From Tetragenococcus koreensis (lineage in GTDB: Bacteria; Bacillota; Bacilli; Lactobacillales; Enterococcaceae), in contig NZ_CP027786.1 of the NCBI RefSeq assembly GCF_003795145.1, positions 496,001 to 560,000 on the forward strand: a DNA stretch of 64,000 nucleotides, in the 5' to 3' direction. This document shows positions 56,203 through 64,000 of the stretch, piece by piece. Made by a program: the position numbers and the translations under genes. Numbering within the stretch: the stretch's first letter is position 1; each line of letters starts with the position of its first letter. The notes beneath the pieces are model-generated. The model was not told the origin of the DNA and did not search any database. It saw nothing but the letters and a program-made list of their open reading frames with translations.

Positions 56203-56419
56203 AGGAGCTGTGACATAAGTCCTTTTGATATTAAAATATCCGAACTATATTTATTGAGATCTGCTAATCATTGTGGATTTGCGACGAGTAACCGCAGGAG
56301 CAGTGATTTGTGCGACGAGTAACCGCAGGAGCAGTATTTTGTGCGACGAGTAACCGCAGGAGCAAGCTCTCTATAGTTCGTATATTTTTGACTTGTTTTT
56401 ACTTATGTCACAGCTCCTT
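56203..56419. repeat. nested palindromic repeat element, copy 3, with triplicated core
   Basis: Outer arms AGGAGCTGTGACATAAG and its exact complement (56402-56418), inner arms AAAATATCCGAACTATA / CTATAGTTCGTATATTTT. The core holds three tandem 31-bp modules starting with GCGACGAGTAACCGC at 56281, 56312 and 56343. The module is in the inverse orientation to copies 1 and 2. The element ends in T-runs and lies between converging genes. Confidence 0.9.
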
Positions 56420-56489
56420 TTTGTGTCAACAGCTCAAAGAAAACGAAAATGAATCTGCTGTTAAAAAGTATTGAGTGATTTTCGTTTTT

Positions 56490-57641
56490 TTAAGTTAACA
56501 AGAATTTTTCAAATACTTCATTACCTAAAAACAAGCCCTTTTTGGTTAACTTAAGATGGTTGTTTTCACAGGTCAATAGTTGCTCAGCAAATAAGCCGGG
56601 CAGAACTTGACGATATAATGCGGTAAGTTCTTGGTTAAATTTTTCTCTAAAGTGAGTTAAGGAAACTCCTTCTTGTTTTCGCAAACCTAAAAATAATTCT
56701 TCTTCCATTTGATTTTGTATTGTGAGATTTTCTGTTTCAATAACAGGTAGTTGATTCTCACGTAAGGGTTGTAAATAATGTTGGATGGGGCCGAAGTTTT
56801 TATAGCGCGATTGACCTAAATAACCGCTTGCTCCAGCGCCAAAGCCATAATAATGCTCATTATTCCAATAAACTAAATTGTGCTTTGATTCACAACCTTT
56901 TTTTGCAAAGTTACTCACTTCATAATGAGAAAAACCCGCTTTTTCCATCTCTTCGATGGCTAGCTCAAACATTTTTGCTTCCTCTTCTTGTTCGGGCAGT
57001 TCAATTCGCCCTCTACGAACCCAATTCATAAACATGGTTTTATTTTCTAAAATTAATGAATACATAGCGTAATGCGGTAAATCGAATGCGATGGCTTTTT
57101 GCAAAGTATTACGGAAATCCTCAAAGCTTTGTCCGGGTAGCGCATAGATTAAATCAATTGAAACATTATCAATTTGATTTTTTTCGATTAATTTTAAGGT
57201 TTCATACACGTCTGCAGCTGTATGCTTGCGCCCAATTTTTCTTAAAAGGCGGTCATTAAATGTTTGTACGCCCATTGAAAGTCGATTAATACCGTAGTTT
57301 TTGATGACGTCAAGTTTTTCTTGTGTTAAATCGCCGGGATTAGCTTCAATGGTAAATTCCTTGGTGGTTGCAACTGGGAGTAATTGCGTAATACCGCTAA
57401 GCAAAACATCTAACTGGCTGGCAGATAAAGAAGTTGGTGTGCCACCGCCAATATAGATTGTTTCACTAGTATCGGTGGGATGTGTATTAAGTGTTAGCTG
57501 TATTTCCTTTAATAACCCTTGAATATATTCATCGACAGGTTGCCCTTTTAAGAATACTTTATTAAAGTTGCAATAAAAGCAAATATGTTCGCAAAAAGGA
57601 ATATGGATGTAACAGGACGTATTTTGCCGTTCTTTTTGCAT
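56490..57641 (-). CDS. hemW: radical SAM heme chaperone HemW
   Basis: A 383-aa protein once annotated as oxygen-independent coproporphyrinogen oxidase. The CxxxCxxC iron-sulfur site is CEHICFYC, followed by GGGTPTSL and MGVQTF. The N-terminal start YIHIPFCEHICFYCNFN lacks the extra cysteine of HemN, so HemW (heme insertion) is preferred. The start is the ATG at 57641, behind AAGGAG; the upstream in-frame ATG at 57689 lies ahead of that site. It stands next to hrcA, as in many Firmicutes. Confidence 0.92.
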   Translation of the reverse strand: MQKERQNTSCYIHIPFCEHICFYCNFNKVFLKGQPVDEYIQGLLKEIQLTLNTHPTDTSETIYIGGGTPTSLSASQLDVLLSGITQLLPVATTKEFTIEANPGDLTQEKLDVIKNYGINRLSMGVQTFNDRLLRKIGRKHTAADVYETLKLIEKNQIDNVSIDLIYALPGQSFEDFRNTLQKAIAFDLPHYAMYSLILENKTMFMNWVRRGRIELPEQEEEAKMFELAIEEMEKAGFSHYEVSNFAKKGCESKHNLVYWNNEHYYGFGAGASGYLGQSRYKNFGPIQHYLQPLRENQLPVIETENLTIQNQMEEELFLGLRKQEGVSLTHFREKFNQELTALYRQVLPGLFAEQLLTCENNHLKLTKKGLFLGNEVFEKFLLT

Positions 57642-57733
57642 GGTCGAATGACTCCTTAAGTAATGTTTAGTTCGCCCATAGTTTATCATAATTTATCGTA
57701 AGAATAGGTAGTTTTTCGATTATTTTCCAATAA

Positions 57734-57760
57734 TTAGCACTCTAATATAAAGAGTGCTAA
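57734..57760. promoter_or_regulatory. CIRCE element 1
   Basis: TTAGCACTC-N9-GAGTGCTAA, an exact match to the HrcA operator, upstream of the hrcA -35. Confidence 0.97.
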
Positions 57761-57778
57761 TTTTTTGAGCATTTCCTC

Positions 57779-57806
57779 TTGACATCTCTGATATTTATGA
57801 TATATT
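57779..57806 (+). promoter_or_regulatory. hrcA operon promoter
   Basis: TTGACA (57779-57784) and TATATT (57801-57806) with a 16-bp spacer, bracketed by the two CIRCE elements. Confidence 0.85.
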
Positions 57807-57816
57807 AATAATCGTA

Positions 57817-57843
57817 TTAGCACTTAGATAGAAGGAGTGCTAA
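57817..57843. promoter_or_regulatory. CIRCE element 2
   Basis: TTAGCACTT-N9-GAGTGCTAA, one mismatch from consensus, at the predicted transcription start and leader. It is 83 bp from element 1. Confidence 0.95.
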
Positions 57844-57859
57844 TTAGAAGGTGATAAAT

Positions 57860-58900
57860 TTGTTGACGCAAAGACAAGATGATATCTTGCATCTGATTAT
57901 TCATAATTATACAAATTTAGGAAAGCCAGTCGGATCTAAAACCCTGATGGAAGAAGGGATCGCAGCTAGTTCAGCCACGATTAGAAACGAAATGAAGACC
58001 CTCGAAGAATATGGGCTTTTGATAAAAACACATTCTTCTTCAGGACGTACCCCTTCATTAAACGGCTATCGTTATTATGTTGACCATCTTTTAGAACCAG
58101 AAAGACTAAAGGAAAGCGAAGTAAATGTTATTCGTCAGTCCTTAGGAAAAGATTTTCATGAGATCAATGATATTATTGAACAATCAGCCAAAATTCTTTC
58201 CCGACTGACTAGCTATACGGCGCTATCTATTGGTCCGGATGTAAAAAATAGAAGGTTGACAGGTTTTAAGATGATTCCGTTAAATAATCGGCAAGTGATC
58301 GCAATCATTGTAACTGATAAAGGCAATGTTGAAAACCAAGTCTTTTCGATCCCTAAAAGTATAGAGAGTGAAGATCTTGAAAAAATTGTACGAATCATCA
58401 ATGATAAATTAATTGGTGAACCTTTACTGACAGTTTACCAACGCTTAAGGACCGAGATTCCAATGATTCTTCATAAATATTTCCAAACCACTGAAGGAAT
58501 TCTTGATTTATTCAACAGTATGTTGGGGGAAGCTTTTGAAGAAAAGATTTTTGTAGGGGGTCAGATGAATCTTTTAAATTCTGACCAAATTCAAGATATC
58601 GATCAATTTAAAGCCATGTATTTATTTATGGAAAATTCGGAACAGTTGAATGGATTATTGAGTGCAAAGGATCAGCCGATCCAAGTACGAATCGGTTCAG
58701 AGCTAGGGAACGACTTATTGAGCGGTATGAGCTTGATGCAAGCTAATTATGAGATCCAGGGTCATGGCAGTGGTACAATCGCATTATTAGGTTCGGCTAG
58801 TATGCCGTATTCTAAAATGTTTAGTTTACTTGATGTATTTCGTCAAGAATTAGCAGTAACACTGGATGATTATTATCGTTCGATTGATTCATTCGGATAA
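57860..58900 (+). CDS. hrcA: heat-inducible transcription repressor HrcA
   Basis: A 346-aa repressor that binds CIRCE and is kept active by GroEL in related bacteria. The N-terminal winged helix reads TQRQDDILHLIIHNYTNLGKP, then GSKTL and SSATIRNEM. The start is placed at the TTG at 57860 (second TTG directly after), because AGAAGGTGAT just upstream is the ribosome binding site and homologues begin MLT-RQ. It heads hrcA-grpE-dnaK with dnaJ following. Confidence 0.95.
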   Translation: MLTQRQDDILHLIIHNYTNLGKPVGSKTLMEEGIAASSATIRNEMKTLEEYGLLIKTHSSSGRTPSLNGYRYYVDHLLEPERLKESEVNVIRQSLGKDFHEINDIIEQSAKILSRLTSYTALSIGPDVKNRRLTGFKMIPLNNRQVIAIIVTDKGNVENQVFSIPKSIESEDLEKIVRIINDKLIGEPLLTVYQRLRTEIPMILHKYFQTTEGILDLFNSMLGEAFEEKIFVGGQMNLLNSDQIQDIDQFKAMYLFMENSEQLNGLLSAKDQPIQVRIGSELGNDLLSGMSLMQANYEIQGHGSGTIALLGSASMPYSKMFSLLDVFRQELAVTLDDYYRSIDSFG

Positions 58901-58945
58901 TCTGCGTGAATTGTCAATTATTTATATAGAAGGGATGTTAGATGA

Positions 58946-59521
58946 TTGTCTGATAAAGAAAAGAAGGCAGAAGAAGTAGAAGAAGCATTTTCTGCTGAAA
59001 CCAACGAAAATGAATCAACTGAAGCTAATGAAACAGTTGAAGAAATTGATAACGAAAATGTTCAGCCTGTTTCTGAAGTTGAGGATTTAAAAGCTCAACT
59101 TAATGAAATGGAAGATAAATACCTTCGTGCTTCGGCCGAAGTTACTAATATGAACAATCGTTTTCGTAATGAAAGACAGATGTTACAGAAGTATCGTTCA
59201 CAGGATTTAGGAAAGAAACTATTACCTGCACTTGATAACTTGGAACGCGCACTAGCAACTGAAGTCGAAGGCGAGCAAAATGAAAGTTTGAAAAAGGGCG
59301 TAGAAATGACCTTAGAAAGTTTACGTTTTGCTATGCAAGAAGAAGGAATTGAAGAAATTCCTGCACAAGGAGCAACGTTTGATCCTACACTGCATCAAGC
59401 AGTACAAACTGTTCCTGCGACAGAAGAACACACGGCAGAAACCGTGGTACAAGTATTGCAAAAAGGCTATAAACTTTATGACCGCGTACTTCGGGCCAGT
59501 ATGGTAGTTGTCGCACAATAA
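58946..59521 (+). CDS. grpE: nucleotide exchange factor GrpE
   Basis: A 191-aa co-chaperone that releases ADP from DnaK. It has an acidic disordered N-terminus (about 1-45), a long dimerising helix (EDLKAQLNEMEDKYLRASAEV), the GrpE signature region FDPTLHQAVQTV and the C-terminal beta domain (GYKLYDRVLRASMVVVAQ). The start is a TTG at 58946 set by AGAAGGGA. 45 bases after hrcA. Confidence 0.95.
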   Translation: MSDKEKKAEEVEEAFSAETNENESTEANETVEEIDNENVQPVSEVEDLKAQLNEMEDKYLRASAEVTNMNNRFRNERQMLQKYRSQDLGKKLLPALDNLERALATEVEGEQNESLKKGVEMTLESLRFAMQEEGIEEIPAQGATFDPTLHQAVQTVPATEEHTAETVVQVLQKGYKLYDRVLRASMVVVAQ

Positions 59522-59575
59522 AATTAGATTATTTCAATATTAAATGAATGATAAAATTACAAGGGAGATTATAAT

Positions 59576-61414
59576 ATGAGTAAAATAATTGGTATTGACT
59601 TAGGTACAACAAATTCAGCCGTTTCAGTCTTAGAAGGCGGCGAATCAAAAATCATCACAAATCCAGAAGGAAACCGTACAACACCTTCTGTTGTTTCATT
59701 TAAAAATGGTGAAATCCAAGTGGGCGAAGTAGCAAAGCGTCAAGCAGTTACTAACCCAGATACTATTTCTTCCATCAAACGTCATATTGGTGAAGATGGT
59801 TATAAAGTTGAAGCAAACGGCAAATCTTATACACCACAAGAAATTTCAGCAATGATCTTGCAATACATTAAAGGTTTTTCTGAAGATTATTTAGGTGAAG
59901 ATGTAGCAAAAGCTGTTATTACAGTTCCAGCTTATTTTAATGACTCTCAACGTCAAGCAACCAAAGATGCTGGTAAGATTGCAGGGCTAGAAGTTGAACG
60001 GATTGTCAATGAACCAACTGCAGCTGCTTTGGCTTATGGTTTAGATAAAACTGAACAAGATGAAAAAATCTTAGTATTTGACCTTGGTGGCGGTACTTTT
60101 GACGTATCCATCTTAGAATTAGGCGATGGTGTCTTCGATGTATTGTCAACTGCCGGTGATAATAAACTAGGTGGGGACGACTTTGATGACAAAATCATTG
60201 ACTACATGGTTAGTGAATTCAAGAAAGAAAATGGTATTGATTTAAGCAAAGATAAAATGGCTTTACAACGTTTAAGAGATGCTGCTGAAAAAGCTAAGAA
60301 AGACTTATCAGGTGTTTCAAGTACACAAATCAGCTTACCATTTATCACAGCAGGCGAAGATGGCCCACTTCACTTAGAAATGAACATGACACGTGCTAAA
60401 TTTGATGAATTGACTAGCAGTTTAGTTGATCGCACTAAAGAACCAGTACGTCAAGCCTTGAAGGATGCTGGACTATCTCAATCTGATGTAGACCAAGTGA
60501 TCTTGGTTGGTGGTTCGACTCGTATTCCTTCTGTTGTTGAAGCAGTACGTAAAGAAACAGGTAAAGAACCAAACAAATCTGTAAACCCAGATGAAGTTGT
60601 TGCAATGGGTGCAGCTATCCAAGGCGGTGTTATTAGCGGGGACGTTAAAGATGTTGTCCTACTTGATGTAACGCCTCTATCATTGGGAATTGAAACAATG
60701 GGCGGTGTATTTACTAAGTTAATTGATCGTAATACTACGATCCCAACTAGCAAATCGCAAGTATTCTCAACCGCAGCTGATAATCAACCTGCCGTAGATA
60801 TTCACGTATTACAAGGTGAACGTCCAATGGCAGCTGATAACAAGACATTGGGACGTTTCCAATTGACAGATATTCCGGCTGCTCCACGAGGTGTGCCACA
60901 AATTGAAGTTTCATTTGATATCGATAAAAACGGTATTGTAAATGTCTCTGCTAAAGACTTAGGCACACAAAAAGAACAAAAAATTACCATTCAATCTTCT
61001 TCAGGTCTATCAGATGATGAAATTGATCGCATGGTTAAAGATGCTGAAGCAAATGCTGAAGCTGACGAAGAACGTAAGGAAGAGGCTGACCTACGTAACG
61101 ATGTAGAAACATTGTTATTCACTGTAGACAAAACATTGAGTGAACTTGACGGTAAAGTTGATGAAGAAGAAGTCAAAAAAGCTGAAACAGCACGCGATGA
61201 ACTAAAAGCTGCAGTAGAAGCTGATGATATAGAAGAAATGAAAACTAAACGTGATGCATTGAATGAAATTGTACAAAACTTGAGTGTTAAGATGTACGAA
61301 CAAGCAGCACAAGAACAACAAGGAGAACAAGGTTCAGATGATGCTTCTAATACTTCCAGTGATGATGACGTAGTGGATGCAGATTTTGAAGAAGTAGATG
61401 ATGACGATAAATAA
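59576..61414 (+). CDS. dnaK: molecular chaperone DnaK
   Basis: A 612-aa Hsp70. The N-terminal ATPase begins [19 protein letters not shown] and contains [15 protein letters not shown] and VGGSTRIP. The linker and substrate-binding domain start near residue 360 ([18 protein letters not shown]). An acidic tail ends EEVDDDDK. It lacks the extra loop of Gram-negative DnaK, as usual in Firmicutes. A terminator follows, so dnaJ has partly separate expression. Confidence 0.98.
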   Translation: MSKIIGIDLGTTNSAVSVLEGGESKIITNPEGNRTTPSVVSFKNGEIQVGEVAKRQAVTNPDTISSIKRHIGEDGYKVEANGKSYTPQEISAMILQYIKGFSEDYLGEDVAKAVITVPAYFNDSQRQATKDAGKIAGLEVERIVNEPTAAALAYGLDKTEQDEKILVFDLGGGTFDVSILELGDGVFDVLSTAGDNKLGGDDFDDKIIDYMVSEFKKENGIDLSKDKMALQRLRDAAEKAKKDLSGVSSTQISLPFITAGEDGPLHLEMNMTRAKFDELTSSLVDRTKEPVRQALKDAGLSQSDVDQVILVGGSTRIPSVVEAVRKETGKEPNKSVNPDEVVAMGAAIQGGVISGDVKDVVLLDVTPLSLGIETMGGVFTKLIDRNTTIPTSKSQVFSTAADNQPAVDIHVLQGERPMAADNKTLGRFQLTDIPAAPRGVPQIEVSFDIDKNGIVNVSAKDLGTQKEQKITIQSSSGLSDDEIDRMVKDAEANAEADEERKEEADLRNDVETLLFTVDKTLSELDGKVDEEEVKKAETARDELKAAVEADDIEEMKTKRDALNEIVQNLSVKMYEQAAQEQQGEQGSDDASNTSSDDDVVDADFEEVDDDDK

Positions 61415-61427
61415 TTTCGTTGTTCGG

Positions 61428-61464
61428 GAAAAAGCCAAAGTCATCCACTTTGGCTTTTTCTTTT
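61428..61464 (+). terminator. terminator between dnaK and dnaJ
   Basis: AAAAAGCCAAAG and CTTTGGCTTTTTC pair around a 7-base loop. No CIRCE is visible between here and dnaJ. Confidence 0.88.
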
Positions 61465-61590
61465 GAAATGTTGACTGCTAAACAGTGAACGAGTCTTTTT
61501 CTTTTAAGTATTTTAGTAAAGTAATGTTTCTTCTGCATAATTTATGATAAAATACGGAAGACTGTTAAAGTATTAGATGGAGGGAAGCCA

Positions 61591-62751
61591 ATGGCAACAA
61601 AACGTGATTATTATGAAGTCTTAGGTGTAGAAAAAGGGGCTTCAGATGATGAAATCAAAAAGGCATATCGTAAGCTTTCCAAAAAATATCATCCAGACGT
61701 CAATCAAGAAGAGGATGCAGAAGAGAAATTTAAAGAGATCTCAGAAGCTTATGAAATCTTAAGCGATCCACAAAAACGAGCAGCCTATGATCAATACGGC
61801 CATGCAGGCACTGATCCCAATTACGGTGGTGGTGGCGCTGGTGGATTTGGCGGCTTCGGCGGTGGCGGATTCTCAGACGCTGGCGGTTTCGGCGGCTTTG
61901 AAGATATTTTTGAATCTTTCTTCGGTGGTGGCCGATCTGCGGATCCTAATGCACCTCGACAAGGGGACGATCTACAGTATTCAATTAATTTAACCTTTGA
62001 AGAAGGTGTTTTCGGTAAGGAAACAGAGATTACGTACAAAAGAAACGAAGTTTGTCATACCTGTGGTGGAAATGGTGCAAAACCAGGCACTCAACCTGAA
62101 ACTTGTCATAAGTGTAAGGGAAGTGGAACCATTAACGTTGAACGACAAACACCGCTTGGTCGCGTAATGACACGCCAAACTTGTGACGTTTGTCATGGAA
62201 CTGGTAAAGAAATTAAAGAAGTTTGTGAAACTTGCCATGGTACAGGCCATGAAAAGAAAACGCACAGTGTTAATGTTTCTGTTCCTGCCGGCGTTGAAGA
62301 TGGCCAACAAATGAGACTAGCTAACCAAGGGGAAGCAGGTATAAATGGTGGACCTTATGGTGATCTATATGTCGTCTTTTATGTGGCAGAAAGTGATATT
62401 TTTGATCGTGATGGTTCAGAAATCTATTATGAATTGCCAATCAACTTTGTACAAGCTGCTTTAGGTGATGAAGTAGATGTGCCAACTGTTCATGGAGATG
62501 TTAAACTAAAAATCCCAGCTGGTACTCAAACAAACACAAAATTCCGCTTACGTGGAAAAGGTGCACCTCGATTGAGAGGAAATAGTACCGGAGACCAACA
62601 AGTAACAGTGAAGCTCATCACACCGAAAAATTTGGATGATGAACAAAAAGAAGCATTACGAAATTTTGCCGAATTAACTGGACAAAGTACCAATGAACAA
62701 CAATCTGAAGGCTTTTTTGATAAAATGAAAGACGCTTTTGGTAAAAAGTAA
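61591..62751 (+). CDS. dnaJ: molecular chaperone DnaJ
   Basis: A 386-aa Hsp40 co-chaperone. It has a J domain with HPD ([15 protein letters not shown], about 1-65), a Gly/Phe-rich linker (75-105), four zinc-binding CxxCxGxG repeats ([32 protein letters not shown], about 145-210) and C-terminal substrate domains. Full length. GGAGGGAAG precedes the ATG. Confidence 0.98.
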   Translation: MATKRDYYEVLGVEKGASDDEIKKAYRKLSKKYHPDVNQEEDAEEKFKEISEAYEILSDPQKRAAYDQYGHAGTDPNYGGGGAGGFGGFGGGGFSDAGGFGGFEDIFESFFGGGRSADPNAPRQGDDLQYSINLTFEEGVFGKETEITYKRNEVCHTCGGNGAKPGTQPETCHKCKGSGTINVERQTPLGRVMTRQTCDVCHGTGKEIKEVCETCHGTGHEKKTHSVNVSVPAGVEDGQQMRLANQGEAGINGGPYGDLYVVFYVAESDIFDRDGSEIYYELPINFVQAALGDEVDVPTVHGDVKLKIPAGTQTNTKFRLRGKGAPRLRGNSTGDQQVTVKLITPKNLDDEQKEALRNFAELTGQSTNEQQSEGFFDKMKDAFGKK

Positions 62752-62755
62752 AAAG

Positions 62756-62797
62756 AAAAAGTGGAGGTCAGATATCATTCTGATCTCCACTTTTTCT
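62756..62797 (+). terminator. terminator after dnaJ
   Basis: AAAAAGTGGAGGTCAGA pairs with TCTGATCTCCACTTTTTC around a 5-base loop. Confidence 0.92.
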
Positions 62798-62869
62798 TTG
62801 CCGTTATAACAGGCTTAAAAAGGCAGAAAGCCTCATTATGAGGGCCATTTCTGAGCTGATGGAATTTTT

Positions 62870-63150
62870 CGGAGAAAGAATTCGTAAAACGTTATCCGTC
62901 TTTTCAATCTCGAATAACGTTTTAGTCTTCTATTATCCGTGATTCTATTCTTGAATAACGTTTTGCGATTCCTTTATCTATCTTTTGCTGTTTTCGGCTA
63001 ATAATTTAGTTTTTCTTTGCTTATCTTCGTATTCTCGGAGAAAGAATTCGTAAAACGTGTTCCATCTTTTCAATCTCGAATAACGTTTTAGTCTTTTATT
63101 ATCCATGATTCTATTTTTGGATAACGTTTTGATATTTCTTTATCCACTTC
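62870..63150. repeat. duplicated ~115-bp block with repeated AACGTT motifs
   Basis: A block starting CGGAGAAAGAATTCGTAAAA at 62870 recurs at 63036 (166-bp offset) with about 90% identity over some 115 bp. Within the copies GAATAACGTTTT or close variants recur (about 62910, 62955, 63075 and, as GGATAACGTTTT, 63120), and AAAACGTTATCC occurs in inverse sense at about 62886. No ORF is supported in 62798-63281, so this is the main feature of the dnaJ-ABC gap. Confidence 0.8.
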
Positions 63151-63281
63151 TTGTTTTTTTCTAATCGACTCTTTTTAATAAAAGAACAATGCACAATGTC
63201 CCTTGATAAATAAAATGCTGGTTCTATTTTCTATATGGCTCAGAGAAAAAAGAAAGAAGGGCTGCATGAATTACATAAATT

Positions 63282-63319
63282 AAAAAGGAATTCTCGTTTT
63301 AACAAGAACTCCTTTTTAG
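63282..63319 (-). terminator. terminator of the ABC transporter gene
   Basis: AAAAAGGAATTCTCG pairs with CAAGAACTCCTTTTT around a 6-base loop, just after the stop codon (minus strand). Confidence 0.85.
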
Positions 63320-63322
63320 CGC

Positions 63323-64000
63323 TTAAATATTTAATACTTTGTCTAAGAAATCTTTTGTTCGTTCATTTTTTGGATTATTGAAGACCTCCTCAGGTTTACC
63401 GTCTTCTAAAAAGTAACCGTCATCGATAAACATTACGCGGTTGGCAACTTCTTTAGCAAATCCCATTTCATGGGTGACGATAACCATGGTCATTCCTTGA
63501 TCCACAAGTTTTTTCATAACTTTTAAAACGTCTCCGACCATCTCAGGATCCAACGCTGAAGTTGGTTCGTCAAACAACATAATATCAGGATTCATCGCTA
63601 ATGCACGAGCAATAGCAACCCGTTGTTTCTGCCCGCCTGAAAGACTTTCGGGATAGACATTTTTTTTATCTGATAGACCAACTGTCTCCAACAATTCCTC
63701 TGCACGTTTTTCAGTTTCTTGTTTATTTTCACCCTTTACGTCTAGTGGAGCTAACGTAATATTTTCTAGAACAGAAAGATGGGGAAATAAGTTAAAATGT
63801 TGGAAAACCATCCCAATGTGTTGACGAGTTTTATTGATATTCGTATTTTTATCTGTCAGATGGTCACCATCGATCACGATTTGACCACTGGTAGCTTCTT
63901 CTAAACGATTTAAACAACGTAAAAAAGTTGATTTACCTGAACCTGAAGGTCCAATAACACAAACAACTTCACCTTCTTGAATCGAGGTTGTAATATCATT
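63323..64000 (-). CDS. polar amino-acid ABC transporter ATP-binding protein (5' end outside window)
   Basis: 226 codons of an ABC ATPase of the GlnQ/HisP type; the N-terminus lies beyond the window edge, and the frame is open to the last base. Walker A is GPSGSGKST, the Q-loop is [18 protein letters not shown], the signature is [15 protein letters not shown] and Walker B is [17 protein letters not shown], with the switch histidine in VTHEM. The C-terminus [17 protein letters not shown] is typical of amino-acid importers. Permease and binding-protein genes are presumably beyond the edge. Confidence 0.95.
   Translation of the reverse strand, partial: NDITTSIQEGEVVCVIGPSGSGKSTFLRCLNRLEEATSGQIVIDGDHLTDKNTNINKTRQHIGMVFQHFNLFPHLSVLENITLAPLDVKGENKQETEKRAEELLETVGLSDKKNVYPESLSGGQKQRVAIARALAMNPDIMLFDEPTSALDPEMVGDVLKVMKKLVDQGMTMVIVTHEMGFAKEVANRVMFIDDGYFLEDGKPEEVFNNPKNERTKDFLDKVLNI

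Noticed and set aside
56281-56364. CRISPR array
   Set aside because: The modules repeat every 31 bp with only 9 bp between conserved parts, and those are similar to each other; the set lies inside a palindromic element.

Overview
The window is low-GC, gene-dense Firmicutes DNA. Gene order (yqeG-yqeH-yhbY-nadD-yqeK-rsfS-yqeM, rimP-nusA-ylxR-ylxQ-infB-rbfA, hrcA-grpE-dnaK-dnaJ) and protein families point to a lactic acid bacterium of the Enterococcaceae. A D-aspartate ligase plus aspartate racemase pair, which makes an L-Lys-D-Asp type peptidoglycan bridge, fits Tetragenococcus or the Enterococcus faecium side of the family; the genus is inference. TTG start codons placed by a good ribosome binding site are frequent.

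Layout. 0-1 kb: remnant of an Abi_2 abortive-infection gene, a small unknown gene and tRNA-Leu(CAG). 1-4.6 kb: a metal-handling cluster (P1B-type ATPase with a CPG motif, small HMA protein, ferritin-like protein, FNR-like regulator FLP) with two perfect FNR-type palindromes. 4.6-7.3 kb: argGH behind an ARG-box-like site. 7.4-8.3 kb: a transaldolase-like aldolase with a possible cre site. 8.5-11.9 kb: adenosylcobalamin-dependent ribonucleotide reductase with its cobalamin adenosyltransferase, under a pair of NrdR-like boxes. 11.9-16.4 kb: amidase, two esterase-fold hydrolases and an ATP-grasp ligase of unknown product. 16.7-17.7 kb: PadR regulator with a membrane partner. 18-24.4 kb: the yqe ribosome-assembly/NAD operon, tmcAL and yebC. 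24.7-27.8 kb: a fused flavin reductase/fumarate-reductase-like enzyme and a free paralogue of its first domain, resembling the hydroxycinnamate reductase pair HcrB/HcrA. 28-30.6 kb: an ISLre2-type transposase and an unrecognised 213-aa gene. 30.6-32.9 kb: HelD. 33.3-36.3 kb: a beta-lactamase-fold serine hydrolase, D-aspartate ligase and aspartate racemase. 36.5-38.7 kb: a frameshifted GNAT-YbaK fusion, a Nudix protein, a DUF488 protein and a GNAT remnant. 38.8-43 kb: a T-box leader and thrS, separated by a group II intron inserted directly after the T-box terminator. 43-51 kb: the rimP-nusA-infB-rbfA operon, a 41-bp tandem repeat array, truB and ribF. 51-56 kb: LemA and TPM-domain proteins, cyclopropane fatty acid synthase and an MFS exporter. 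56.5-62.8 kb: hemW, then the HrcA/CIRCE chaperone operon. The window ends in an amino-acid ABC transporter ATPase that runs off the edge.

Points that stand out: (i) two FNR-type boxes with identical spacing to candidate -10 hexamers in the FLP cluster; (ii) the intron splitting the thrS T-box leader from its gene; (iii) a family of three nested palindromes whose core module is inverted, and in one copy tandemly triplicated; (iv) a gene fusion that keeps an internal ribosome binding site and start codon; (v) a probable ATA start codon for rsfS; (vi) a tandem minisatellite between rbfA and truB; (vii) three single-base homopolymer indels, which are either real pseudogenes or sequencing errors.
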